This document shows positions 34,260 through 47,000 of a stretch of DNA of 64,000 nt, piece after piece (position 1 is the stretch's first letter; each line of letters opens with the position of its first letter). Under the pieces are notes generated by a model, which had not been told where the DNA came from, made no database searches, and worked only from the letters and a program-made list of their open reading frames with translations. This stretch comes from Dryomyza anilis (Eukaryota > Arthropoda > Insecta > Diptera > Dryomyzidae): NCBI GenBank assembly GCA_951804985.1, contig OX638130.1, positions 79,230,583-79,294,582 of the forward strand. Direction: 5' to 3'. The position numbers were made by a program, and so were the translations under genes.

Positions 34260-35445
34260 TAGAGATGGGCATGTGAGCGTGATCACGCGTGATTGTGATT
34301 GAATCCTTATTTTGCTCACGTGATTGTGAGTGAGTGTGAGTAGACCAAAAAATACCGTGAGTGAGTGTGCATGAGTTATATTTTTTTGTGAGTGAGTGTG
34401 AGTGAGTCGAATATTTCATAAAATAAAAAATCTCACTTTTAATTGTTTCGATTTTTCTATATTTTTGCAGAACTACAGAACAAGTAGGGCCACCCCTTGA
34501 ACTCAGATGGCTTTGGGAAGGCGGCTGCCCACTATTCAGAACTATAACAAATCAAACCGACCGTCATATACCCACGCCTTCTTCAACTCAGAATAAATTG
34601 CAAGGTTTTAGTCAACAATTGATCTAACCCCTGCCAACCGGCCGTACTTAGTATGGACTAGTCAATTTTTGTGGGGGTCATGTCAATAGTTTTTTCTTGG
34701 TTTCATATGACGTTCATAGAAATGGACATAGAATGCATTTTTTTTCGATATACCAATTTTTGTAAAAAGTTGAATTTTAAATTTCAACTATACATGATAA
34801 CTCTGTATTGACTTCCTTTTGTTTATTAAGTTTAGTTTGTTCCAGAGGTTCGTGTGGGGTCCACTTTTTATTCGAGTTATAAATGTAGTAACTAAAAAAT
34901 CGCTTTAAAAAAAGTTGTTCACAAAGACAATTCATCTCTGGTAAATTCTACTCCGGACTATTCTTTTATTGATAATTTTTTTACAGAGATCATTTTTCCA
35001 GGGACAATTCTCAAAGATTTTACACGAATTCTTTACCGGAAAATTATTTATCGGCGTAATTTTTTGGTTTTTATATGAACAGCACATCGAAGGTCTTTCA
35101 CATTTCCATCTCCGTTAAAAATTAAGATATATTTTATCAAACTCTCTAACATCATAATATCATTATTGCGTTTTAAAGATGTGGGTTTTATTAGAGGTGC
35201 CACGCTCGGTCGACCAATCTCACCAACATATACAAATGATATATGTATTTTAATGCATTCTGAAGCACGTGATTCACGTGAATCACGCGTGATGACGCGT
35301 GATTGTGATTGAATTTTAATTTTACTCACGTGATTGTGAGTGAGTGTGAGTAGAGCAAAAAAGACCGTGAGTGAGTGTGCGTGATTACAAAAATTATTTC
35401 GTGAGCGTGAGTGTGAGTCAAAACTCACTCACGTGCCCATCTCTA
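34260..35445. mobile_element. non-autonomous hAT element, copy 2 (1186 bp), complete
   Basis: Termini TAGAGATGGGCA and TGCCCATCTCTA. Flanks GTTTCTAG (34252-34259) and GTTTCAAG (35446-35453) form an 8-bp duplication with one mismatch. Subterminal GTGAGTGAGTGTGAG repeats and GATTCACGTGAATCACGCGT palindromes occur at the ends. It is homologous to 8102-9235 and carries no transposase. Confidence 0.88.
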
Positions 35446-35471
35446 GTTTCAAGTGTTTGAAGAGTAATTAG

Positions 35472-35607
35472 CAGGGCTCTCATCACGTAACTTAAAAACG
35501 GTCGTCGTTGAAACGATAGTCACAAAACGCTATCGTTTTTGTTTAAGTAAGATTATCGTCTAAACGAACTCGTTAGACGATTATCGTCATACGTGATTAG
35601 AGCCCTG
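35472..35607. mobile_element. palindromic MITE (136 bp)
   Basis: Ends CAGGGCTCTCATCACGTA and, inward on minus, CAGGGCTCTAATCACGTA. Inner palindromes AAACGATAG/CTATCGTTT and CGTCTAAACG/CGTTAGACG. Termini fit hAT (CAGGG), but the flanks GTAATTAG and GGCATCTC do not match. Confidence 0.7.
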
Positions 35608-35639
35608 GGCATCTCTGAAAGAAAGCACAATCACCCCAC

Positions 35640-36510
35640 AGAACAATATCTAATCATATATGAATCCTGATCTATATATATATATCGTCGTTGTATCTAA
35701 AAAAATAGTTATGTATTTTTGAACAACTTTTCAAGAGAGCCAAAAAACGACCCAATGTAACTTTTCGCAAATGTTAAAAATTTCTTTATGTAATCTTTGA
35801 GTATTTTGTGAAACAAAAAATTATTTAAATCGCAATCCATTGCAATGTTAATAACTCCTTTCAAAATTTTCCAAACTGTTGTATATCAGAAATACTTTTC
35901 TTTTAGTTTGAAAAATCTGCACATCGTAAGTAAGCACAATGGCATATTCATATTAATCATAATAATGTAACACCAAAAATGCTTACGGTTATGCATGCAT
36001 TCATATTTTCCTCATACACTTATTTGGTACACTTATGATGACAACAACAAATGTATTGGTTGTAATGTAAGCCTCATCCGGTGGCACCTGCATGAAGGGT
36101 ATAGGGAACTAAAACACATAGTTTCTCTCACGATCATCATATTGATTATTTCACAATATGATGACACTCCGATCTGGTGTTCGTAAATATTGGTGCGGCC
36201 AAGGTGATGAGTTGAGGTTAAGTTTAGATTTTAAGCATGGTGATTTTAACTGCCTCAGAGTGCAGACGTGTTTCTTTTATAAGAAAAACTTTCATTAAAT
36301 AAAAGTATATCTTAGAAAAAAAGACTTGTATTAATTATTTCATGATATTAAAATGGAACTTTAACTTTGGACATTCTTTGGTAGGACATCGTGGGTAATT
36401 ATAAAAGAAACGTTGCGACATTTGGCTACAAGCCAAAAAATTATGAATTAAAATGAATTAAATTCGGATTAAATGCAAAAGAAAATTGCTTGAATTTATC
36501 TAATATAAGT
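35640..36510. other. non-coding stretch
   Basis: A plus frame at 35995-36186 has no family resemblance. No repeat seen apart from a TATATATATA run near 35672. Confidence 0.4.
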
Positions 36511-36534
36511 GATGTTTTCATTGAAAGGCAGCTA

Positions 36535-37036
36535 AAAATGGAAGTCTTATTTTATTAGTAGACTCAGGCGCAGATGCCAGTTTAGTAAAAGAAAGTGCGA
36601 TGACAAAATTTCCATGCTTTAACAAAAATATTCAAAAGGATTTTAATGGAGCTTTTGGTGGATGTGTTAGGACATTAGGAACCACCAAGGTCCAACACGG
36701 GAACATAGGGTGCTTACGTAGTATCACTTGAAGAAGGAGTACCAGCAGACGAAATAATCGGACGTGACAATTTATGGAATCGATCTATTATAAATGCATT
36801 AGACAAAACGTTAACGTTTTTTGATAAAAATAAAAATCATATTATAAAACTACCAATGGAAACACAGACAGTAGTATCATTACCTTTAAAAACAAAAATG
36901 CCAATCATATTAATAGCCTAAATATATAATAGGTGTATATTTAGGCGAAAGCCTATCAAATGTTAGCAAAAATAGAGTTTATGTTTCAATATTAAATGCT
37001 ACAGAAAAAGGAATTCTAATAGACAACCAAACATAA
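36535..37036 (+). pseudogene. LTR-retrotransposon protease region remnant (gypsy-like)
   Basis: The aspartyl protease that matures retrotransposon polyproteins. Frame 1 reads AAKNGSLILLVDSGADASLV (VDSGAD is the catalytic DSGA motif) through FGGCVRTLGTTKV to a stop near 36730. Frame 2 (from about 36718) reads YVVSLEEGVPADEIIGRDNL then WNRSIINALDKTLTFFD, where IIGRDNL matches the conserved 'ILGRDFL' of these proteases, ending at 36921. A third piece reads GVYLGESLSNVSKNRVYVSI then LNATEKGILIDN, the linker before reverse transcriptase in gypsy elements. No RT follows. Two stops or frameshifts separate the pieces. Confidence 0.78.
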
Positions 37037-37039
37037 CTA

Positions 37040-38753
37040 CTTTTATTTTCGAATGTAATATAAAATATTTTTTAAGCAATGAACAGAAATATTATTTGAA
37101 GTATTCAAATATTTTATCTAGCAGTAAAATATATTACTATGGTTTATAACATTAGAATTATCTCATAAGTGTAGTTTATACTTGTAAATATTGGTGTTAT
37201 TAAGTTATTTGTTTTACGGGCTCAAGGTCCAATTAAAAATACTCTTTATTTGTATTTTAATTTTTATTACGTCCAATATTTCAGCCTTCGTCGAAAGACA
37301 ACTTTTAGGGACTCAGTCAAATCAGTAAAATGAGGGCTCAAATTTTGATGACATATCATTTTTTAATGCATTTGCAATTTTTTGGCCTTTTTTAGTCGTT
37401 ACGTCATTTTTTTTAAATTATTTTAAATTTTAGGTAATTTTTTGAAAAATTTCGTGGAAATGACCTATAAAATATATGCCAACAACGACAAAAACACTGT
37501 AAATAAAAATGTCTTTAAAATAAAGACATTTTTATTTAATTTATGTTCAAATTTATCTATTTGTTTTTACTACATTGATGTTTTTGAAAAACATTTTTGT
37601 ATGGAAAATAACTACATAATTTTACTGCCTTTTTTTATACAATTGTATTAAAAGTACGTAGACAGATGCCGATATAACGTCATTTTTAAAGTCATTTTTT
37701 GTCTTTTTTAGGGTCATTTTAATTGTAATTTTTTACGTATTTTTATGTCATCAAAATCCGAGCCGTGATAATCAGATATTATTAAACATGAAATTATATA
37801 AAATAAGAAAAAATAAATGTGAACAAAATAAGAAAAAATGTGCATTTACCCCAAGTCAGAAAATTCTAAATGACAATGGGGAGAGGTGTACTTGCTAGTT
37901 GTCAAGTTCGCACATTTTACGTATATAGGTCGTTTGAAGATATGACAGTTCACTGAATTTAATTGAAATTTAATTCTTCTGATGAATGTGAAGAATATTA
38001 CCGATGTATTTTTTCCCCCTGTTAAAGGTTAATTTCTCGGCTTTTTTATGCAATTTAGATCTTATCGCATTTGAACTCAAAATGTTGCTTTTTCAATAGT
38101 TTGTGGCCACGATTGAAATTTTTTTCTTGGTTGAACCAATTAAATAATTCATAAAACACAATATTTTCACTATAATGTCAACAAACATTGCTTAAAATAC
38201 ATTTCCCACTTTACCCTAGAAATTGTTTATCACTTTATCCCAATATCGCAATTTGAACATAACTTAGCAGCAGTTAAACAATGTAAAATATTTGCAAAAC
38301 CAAAAAGTTCAAAAGATATACAACATCCGATCATTTCACTTCCTAATTAAAAAACTAAGAAAATTTACACTTTTTAATATATATTTCACTTATTTTTTTC
38401 ACTTGTTCTCGAAATGCAATAAAAGGTTATGAATTTGATTATAATCATGAATAGAAAAGTTTAAGCCATAAGCATATTTATTTTCCCGATCCGCAGCTCG
38501 GGAACAAAATACTAGACAAATAAAATAAAAAAGTCCCTTCATAATATTGTTTGTAAAAAAAAAAACATTATTTTGAATAACTACATTGAATTAATTTATG
38601 GATAACTCGTTTTCAATTCGTTTTCAATTTCAATTTTGCCATTTCGTAATTAAATATAATATTTCTAACTTCATTATGACTGACCTTTCTTAATATTCGT
38701 TCCACAAGTTTCATATAGGATTTAAGTCCAGACTACATGAATGCCAGTCCAAG
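37040..38753. other. non-coding, low-complexity stretch
   Basis: T-rich runs around 37380-37440 and 37690-37760 (GTCATTTTT words). No gene or element ends recognised. Confidence 0.45.
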
Positions 38754-38799
38754 AAGGCAACTATACTTACTTACTTATTTAGCCATTACAACCCATGAT

Positions 38800-39190
38800 G
38801 GGTTGTGGCCGCAGCAATCACCCCTCGCCAGTCGCTTCTGCATTGCGCGCGCTGGCGCCAGTTTAGCACTCCAAGTGTTGTCAGGTTGTCTCGCACTTGG
38901 TCGCTCCACCGGAGATTCGGACGCCCTCTCCTACGTTGACAGAATTGAACACCTTTTTTGCTGGAGCGCTTTCATCCATACGCTCGACATGTCCAAGCCA
39001 CATAAGTTTCCGAACTCAGACATGGTGGCGTATAGGCGACTTCTTATCGGACTGTCGAAGGCAGCTTTGTAGTCGACGAATAGGTGGTGGGTGTCGATCT
39101 GCCTCTCTTTGGTCTCTTCCAGGATTTGGCGCAATGTGAAAATCGGTTCTATGGTGGACTTGCCAGGTCTGAAGCCGCACTGAAAAGATC
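38800..39190 (-). pseudogene. LINE reverse transcriptase fragment and C-terminal tail
   Basis: From 39190 on minus: CGFRPGKST-type sequence, FTLRQILEETKERQIDTHHL, FVDYKAAFDS (motif A), SEFGNLCGLDMSSV. After a jump it reads RWSDQVRDNLTTLGVLNWRQ, RAQCRSDWRGV and the stop just before the tail. The polymerase motifs with the YADD box are deleted. Confidence 0.82.
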
Positions 39191-39241
39191 CAATCAGTCT
39201 GTTGACGATGGCGTTCAGTCTTTCACATAATGACGTCTAGG

Positions 39242-40030
39242 TTAATGACGTCTAGCTTTCTTTGCGTGGGTTTTTGTGTGTTTTTTTGCAGCGCATAAGC
39301 GTGTGCGAACCTTGGCTGCTACAAGGAAGTAATCCGAGTCGATGTTGGCATTTCGGATAGAGTGTACATCCATCACACTAGAAGCGTGCCTTCCGTCAAT
39401 CACAAAATGATCAATTTGGTTGCGCGTGTTCTGATCGGGTGACCGCCACGTGGCCTTGTGAATATTGAGTTGCTTGAATCTAGTACCACTAATTACCATG
39501 TTTCGTACTGCGGCGAAGTCGATCAGCCTCATTCTATTGTCGGAGGTGTTGTCGTGGAGGCTGAATTGTCCAACCGTTGAACCAAAGATACCCTCATGGT
39601 TCACCTTGGCATTAAAGACGCCAATCACAATTTTGATGTCGTGACGGGGGCAGCGCTCATAGGCTTCGTCGAGGCGCTCATAGAAAGTCTCTTTAGTTTC
39701 ATCGTCCTTCTCATTCGTCGGAGCGTGCGCACAAATTAGACTGATATAGAAGTATTTAGCATTGATGCGGATTGTTGCTGGTCGTTCGTTCACGGGTGTG
39801 AACCTAGAGACAAGGTGGCGGAGTCTCTTGCCGACTACAAATCCACAACCAAATTCATGCCTCTCCACATGGCAGCTGTAGTAAATATCACAGGATGCCT
39901 GTTTAGAGCAGCCCTGTCCTGTCCATCGCATTTCCTGGATTGCGGTGATGTCAGCCTTGTATGTTTCGAAGACATCAACCAGCTTCCCTATAAAAGGTTC
40001 GGACATTCCAGTTGCATATACGTAAATCAT
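39242..40030 (-). pseudogene. LINE endonuclease domain with damaged active site
   Basis: Long open frame with ITAIQEMRWTGQGCSKQ, LICAHAPTNEKDDETKE and LIDFAAVRNMVISGTRF. Two catalytic positions differ from the other LINE copy: GDFNAK has become GVFNAK (Asp lost), and the SDH motif reads SDY in IDSDYFLVAAKV (His lost). Even if made, this domain should not cut. Its start Met at 40030 lies inside a frame whose true start is further upstream. Confidence 0.88.
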
Positions 40031-40329
40031 GGTCCTTTATACGTTTGCGTAGGTTGTCATCGTGTTTTCGGGTCGATATCCGAGGCATTTTTTTGTTTTC
40101 GTTGAATCAGCTTTTTTATATGGCCAATATCCCTGTCTCGTTTGTCCCCGACCAGACCTCCCACCGGGGTTGAAACCCGATCTTTAGCTGGTTGCTCGGG
40201 TTAACGGCGTTCACCAACGCGAAGGTGAGACTAGTAATTGTGTAGGAGAGGCTATGGCAATTAACAGAAGACGGTTACTGGCTTGCGCGTGCACTACACC
40301 ATTCTGAACCCCACCCCAAGGCAACTATA

Positions 40330-40898
40330 TGATACCTTTTTTTTATGTACGTGTTTAGGATCCTGTTAAAAAAGCCACACCAGGACATAGCAGATGTTTC
40401 CGCCACAAATCGTTGCTAATTATTTGCACGCAACTGTACCCATGAAATTCATGTAATAAATGCCAGTTTTGAGTTGATTTAATAGGTATTGTTATTTATT
40501 ACATAATGTTGTTAAACTTTTAAATATGAAATGTGCACTCCGGGCGTCAATACACAGCTCAGACCAATGCACACCGCACTAGTTTGAGCTATAATTGGCG
40601 GTATATTTGATCAAGTTATTTTTATACAAACTAATTGCATTAATAAATAGGTTAGGAAGTTTAAATATGCTGGACCATATTATTCGAAATATATTATATA
40701 TATGTATAATTTTTATAAATATAAATAGTTAAGTTTAAAAAATGTGCACAATAGGAACATATAATTTGTAATATATTGCACATGTAAGTATAAATAATCA
40801 ATATGTCTAAATTTCCAGTATTATAAATAAAAACTTAACTAATTAGTTAACAAAAACACATATCTCGTCTAGATCATCTTTTAGTAAATGGTATCTCG
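40330..40898. other. dpr13 3' UTR and intergenic stretch
   Basis: Lies just downstream of the stop codon at 40899 (minus). It must contain the 3' UTR, but I could not define a poly(A) site. A patch at 40535-40600 is GC-richer. Confidence 0.4.
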
Positions 40899-41029
40899 TT
40901 AAAGGCAATATGTTTCGAATTTGAAGGCAATAATAAAAAAACAAATGCTTGCTAAATACAGAATCAACGGATGGAGACGTTCGTGTGTAGAAAATGATGA
41001 ACTGTGCTGCACTGCTGCTGGTAATTCAC
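40899..41029 (-). CDS. dpr13: dpr13-like last coding exon: hydrophobic C-terminal tail
   Basis: Acceptor 'attttag|GTGAATTACC' at 41031-41030. The frame starts by completing a Gly codon (VLT-G), then ELPAAVQHSSSFSTHERLHP, LILYLASICFFIIAF and KFETYCL-stop. The hydrophobic stretch close to the C-terminus suits a GPI-anchor signal or a single membrane segment. The acceptor sits inside an 80-bp tandem duplication (41021-41180), so a second identical acceptor lies 80 bp upstream. 3' UTR must run left of 40899; its end is not defined. Confidence 0.87.
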
Positions 41030-44000
41030 CTAAAATATTAAAAACAATGTCATTAATATGAAAATGTAACAGTGATTTCGTAAAATTCAACACCGATCCA
41101 GTAATTCACCTAAAATATTAAAAACAATATCATTAATATGAAAATGTAACGGTGATTTCTCAAAATTCAAAACCGATATCAGGATGCTTTTTATACCTCA
41201 CAATTTAAGAGAGAAAGGGTAATCCAAATATTAATGCATTGAAAAATTAAGTAGGCATTGTTATAGATTTTAGTCTTCTAAACAAATTGACGTTTTAGTT
41301 TTTTTTTTAAATGTCCTGATTAAATGATATACAACAATAATTCGACAAACCTATAAAATTTAAGTTTTTCTTCTGCCACATCCTGTACATGAATTACATA
41401 ATATTCTTATTCATACCAGTAATTTACATTGATGATTCTACGCACTTCATCCATACAAAATTTTTGCATAGCTTTAATATAATTAAAATTTGAATTACGC
41501 TGAAATATATGAACCCATGACATTTGCTTATTCTACTCAATTAGCGTAATAAATAAACGTAATAATTATCAGGTTTTTATAACGGTACAAATTTTGTAAT
41601 TGATTTTAAACAACCTTCGAGATGAGCTAACTTGATATTTTAAATATTTCCGCGAACACCCACACCCTAAGAGAGAAAGGGTATATTAATTTTGGTCATC
41701 CGTTTGTAACACCCAGAAATAGGCGTGTCCAGTATGGAAAAGTATATACTACACTCAGAAAAAATTACTATAAAATCAATAGTTTTTTGCTATTAAAATT
41801 AGTCAATAGAATAAATTATTATTTTAATAGGTAAATCCCATTAAATACTACTATTTTGTAGTATTTAATGGGATAAACACTATTAAATTATTTTTGAGTT
41901 TATTTGAAAATATTTATTTTGTGTATGCTATTGAATTAATAACTGTCCTATTGTCTAATTTTAATAGCATTTTTTTCTGAATGTAAACAGGTCCTTATTT
42001 GTATGGAAAAACAAATCTCCTTTGATTTAAGATGTTACCTTCTTATTTTGTTCATTTATCGAAAGATTAATTTGATCAAAATTTTAAATCAATGGATAAT
42101 GGTAACCTGTCCCCCACAAGCCTTTTTGGTTTGATCTATACTTACTACAGGAAAAATTGCATTATTTATTGTTTCACTTATTATTCAAAATATGTTGAGA
42201 ATTTTTGTGCAGTAAATGATTTTGTATAGAGAATCGATCAAACTAACTAAAACGAGTAAAATATAAATTTTATTTCTTTATTTATAAGAGTCTTTGTAAT
42301 GCTCATTTTAAAAATTATTTCGTGAATATATTCACAACCAAGAAAGCTAAGCAAAAAATGTGTATGGAAAAATTTGTAGAATCATCATAGTAAATTTCTG
42401 GTACCAATAAGAATATTATAAAAATCATATACAGCAGAAAAACATACAATTCATAGTTTTGTTTCATTTTTTTTATGTATAGCCTTTTATCAGATCATCT
42501 AAACAGAAACTGCAAACGCTAATTTGTAAAGATGGTTTAGATATATATACTTTCGTACTTAGTTTTTCCAAACATTAATATTTGGCTCCTGAGTGAAAAG
42601 TTGAACTATGAAAATTTGATTTTTTCTGAATGAGGTATCAAACCGAAAAAGCTCGTGAGGGACAGGTTACCGTTATCCAAACGATATAAAATGTTGGTCA
42701 AATTAATTTTGACTTCGCATAGTTCTCTATAGTTTTGATTTCGCGTATGTTTTTGGAATTAATTTGTATAATTTGGTATCATTGGTTTTAAATATCTTAA
42801 TAGAATTTTTTATTTTGTCTTTAATCTCAAACATCTGCGATATCTCTATCCGATACTTCTAAGTTCATGGTAGTTTTGCAACATTTCTTAATTTTAGTTT
42901 TTAAAACCATCCTAAAAAATATTTAATTTTTGAGTGGAATTACCCGTAGTATATATCTTATTACCTGTTAAAACCTGCACCAACACAATAGCTCTGAAAA
43001 GTTTGCCTATTGAGCATGAATAATTTCCATTGTCGTTGAGAGTTGCATCTAGAATTGAAATACGGCTGCTGAGCCATATGTCCGAAGAACTGCAAATAAA
43101 TAGGAATATATAGGAAATTAATTTAATTTCTTTTTGTAAGTATTATTTAAATTAGCATCCGTATGAATAGTGTAGATCCTATGAATGGATGATAGGTGAA
43201 AGGATGGTGAAAATATAGATTAAAAGAAAAATTCGAAATAGTTATACAAATTGTACTCAATGGACTCAACATTAGTTATCCGAAAATCGTTTGGATAAAA
43301 ACATTTTGTCAGTTATCACAAGCTGATATACATTACCATTTTTCTATCTCGAAATCTCGTGACTTAAAAATTTGAATAGTTGAATCCCGGTATTAGACCC
43401 AAAAGATACAAAATAACCATATTTTGGATTGTATAATAAACAATTATCATGATTGAGTATCAACCAAAACCCTAATTTACACTTTTTTTTTAGAACCACG
43501 AAGTACAAGTCGATGCGCGGGAAAACATAATTTTTATATATTTGACCTAAAAAGTTTTATATGAAGTATTTGAACAAGTCATCGGTTCACATCACACAAT
43601 TCATTCTCATGTCACATGATTATTTTACAGACAGCGTTGCTAATAATCTAAATTAGGAGTTTCTTTGATCTAGTTTTATAGTTTTTCTGTAATCGTAATT
43701 TCAACAGACAGTCAGACGGACATCGCTAAATCGACTCAAGAGGTCAAGCTGATCAAGCTTTTCCTTCTGTGTGTTACAAAATATAGCCCAAACGCTCGCA
43801 TCTCGTACATGAAATTTTTATATTACCTTTAGCATTCTTTAGAGAATAGACTAAACATTTTTTTTTGTTTTTCGCTACCAGGGGCCTAATACTTATCATA
43901 AAAAAAAACTAGTAAAACTCAACATCTAATTTAAATTTGTTTTTCGAAGACTTATTATATATTGTTTAAACTGTTTTGGGTCTTTTTGTCCCTTATTAAA

Positions 44001-47000
44001 AAAAAGTAAGACAAATCGTGTTGGATAAGATTTTAAAGTGTTAAAATGATTCAAAAACGAAAAACGAAGAAAAAAATATAAAATTCCAAAATTTTTAGTA
44101 ACCTCCAATGCAAGAGTTTTTGCCAAGTTTTTCCCAATGTACGGCGTACCAAACTAAATGTACCCTTTAACTATTAGTGTAGCGTGCAATTAATATAATT
44201 AAAGAATGAGGATTTATTTAGGTAAAGATAATTGATTGAGTGAATTTTATACGAAACTTAATATACTTCAAACTTTCGAAAACATTTTTTGTGATTGAAT
44301 ATTGTGTTACTCTTAATTTGATATTATTGAAATAAAATGATATCTGAAAAAATATCAGTTTTCAGTTTATTCCATTCTTTTCAGTTTCAATTTCTTAATA
44401 ATGAACAATTGATTTGGATTCTCAATAATTTTTTTTTAGATCTTTTGTCACTAATAAAGGTTACATTTTCCATTCCACGGTTGTTTTGAATACAGTTTGA
44501 GATATAAGAAGGTGAGTTATATATTGAGTTATATAGAAGGTTGTCCAATCTGGTTTATTTATGTCTTAGGATACTCCTGCGGCCTTAAAGTACAGTAATC
44601 CAAATTTATTATTCAATATAAGAGAAGCTTGTTTTTTTTTTTGTTTTCTTCTTCAATCTTTCAAAAACATCATACATCATTGCTATTAAATGAAACATTT
44701 AACATAAAACGGACGATTTTTTGTTAACATTTTTATCGAAGGTCAATGGACAACTTGATAATCATAACATCATATATTATTTTATAACCTAAGAACCAAA
44801 TAAAAAATGTTAGCAAAAAGTCGACCAAAAGTCTGAAACTTTTTCAGACTTAATCAATTTCAAAATAAGAAATAAATAAATATGATCCGCCATAAGACTA
44901 AAAATAATACAAAAAAAAACCTCTTAATTATATTTATTGGCTATAAAGTTTTGCATTTTTTTTTTCCGAAAACATACTTTTTTTTGACCACGTACTAATA
45001 ATGAACTATGGTAAAATATTACAAACAATTGGGGTGATCCGTATCGAAATTGTGAGAAAAACTTTGCCAAAGTCAAAATTTGTATTTTTATTTTTGTAAA
45101 TTTAAAATTTATTTAAATTTTTAGTAAAGAATAACTCATGAATTGAAAATGTGACAAACCATGCTCCCACAGTTGGGAGCATGTGGGGGCATGAGCGGGG
45201 GCATTAGCGATGTCCAGGGGAAGCACGAAGGTTCTACAAAAAATCACATAAAAACAATACAAAATTTATCTGAAATTTTAAATTTCGTTATTTTGCGAAA
45301 AATAAAAAAACTACATATGATCGGCAAATTGTACTGAAAAAAGTGTTTAAAAATATATTTTTTTTAACGTTTTGTAAAGACGTCGGTGCTAGTTTTTAAA
45401 GATTACAATTCCATAAAGAGGTGCGATGACTATCAAAAGGACTTTATGAATTGAAGTCAAAAGTAGAAATATTATTTATGAAAGAATTCAATGACGTACT
45501 TGGAAAACTAATAATTATAAATTCATGTAATACCACTCAGCAGATAATTGCTCAGAACTGAAAAATTAATTCATTCATCAATCCTGAATATTCAGGACTG
45601 AACAATTCAGATCAAAATTCATGCCTAAATTATATAAATTATTCAGGCATGACTTCTCAGTATTGAAGTCAGTTCTGAAGTATTGAAATTATTTAGCCCT
45701 GAAAACTGTGAACTGAATTCATTTCATAATTTTAATAATTATTTAAGTCTGAATTGTTCCCAGTGTATATGCCTCAAAAGGAATTTTAACAATTCGTAAG
45801 AAAATTCAGACCTGAGTACTTCGAAGAATTTTTTAAAAATTCATCATTTGTAGGAAATTTGGAAGGGATGAGTTCAGTTGATTTTCAGGGATGGGTAGGA
45901 ATTCACGCACATGTTTTTTATACCCTACACTAAGAGTGAAAGGGTATATTCAGTTTGGTACGCCGTTTGTAACACCCTGAAAAAAGCATCTCCGGTATGG
46001 AAAAGTATATATATTCTTGATCAGCATGACCACCTCCGTCTTTCCGTCTTTCCGTCTGTCTGTCTGTCTATCCGTCTGTCTGTTGAAATCACGATTACAG
46101 AAAAAGAGCTAGAGCTTTAGATTACTTATATATCTAAGCTGTCTGAACAAGAAAATTATCATGATCGGTCTATTGTGACCTGAGAACTGACCACATATGT
46201 TCAAATACCTCATTTAAAATTTACATCTACAAATCAATTTTACTGTATACGTGCTTAGGTAAACTTTTTTGGTCAAATATATATTGACATTATGCTCAAA
46301 TACATGAAAATAATGTCTTCCCACGAAACGACTTGTGGTTCTCAAAAAATCAAAATTCGGTACACCTACTCATTTGTAAATATGCGTATAAAATGAAAGA
46401 AAATTCTTCAGGGATGGAAAGTTTGTAGTTATTTTCAGGATTCGTATACCCTGGTGACCTATATACCACTTTGAATGGTTACCACACATATGTGTAGGGT
46501 ATTTATAGTCGACTTAGACCGACTATGATTTTGAAAATCCTTACTATCATAATAACACCTACTTTAAAATTTCCCATGTGATCTAACCTTCCCAACTGGT
46601 TTCTTGTTGGTATAGGATCTGTGGAAGTCACTACAAGGCCATAAAGTTAATTTTTCAATTCAAGGATGTTTTTTTAATCAATTGGAAAGTATTTCCTAAT
46701 ATTTTCTCATTAGGTTGGCAATAAAAATTTGTTGATATGTAAACCATTTACAATTGATATGATTCTCGCCTACATTCAGGACGAGGTAACTGAACTGAAA
46801 TGTGACACGAAAGCTAAAGACGATTTGGAGACAATGGGCTTGGAACATTTATTGCTATAAGGATGTTTATCCACAAGTTGCAAGCTAGATCCTACGAATC
46901 CTAAAAAACGAATCTTAAAAATATTAAAACGAAGCGAAGTGTTTAGGTAAGGTAGTGTTTATGGAAGACAATTTTTATGTTTCTACTGATAAAACCGATG

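Larger units (their letters stand above)
38766..40317 (-). mobile_element. RTE-like LINE, internally deleted copy with perfect 12-bp target duplication
   Basis: AAGGCAACTATA lies at 38754-38765 and again at 40318-40329. On minus the element opens at 40317 with a 5' region unrelated to the first LINE's. It then has the endonuclease domain, skips most of the reverse transcriptase, and ends with RT and C-terminal pieces and a (TAAG)n tail at 38766-38777. A 16-bp phrase TTAATGACGTCTAG-type repeat near 39229-39255 marks the deletion side. Confidence 0.92.

Noticed and set aside
40899..41093. Independent 64-codon gene starting at Met 41093
   Set aside because: The first 21 codons are intron and only the part from 41029 is coding, as the last dpr13 exon.
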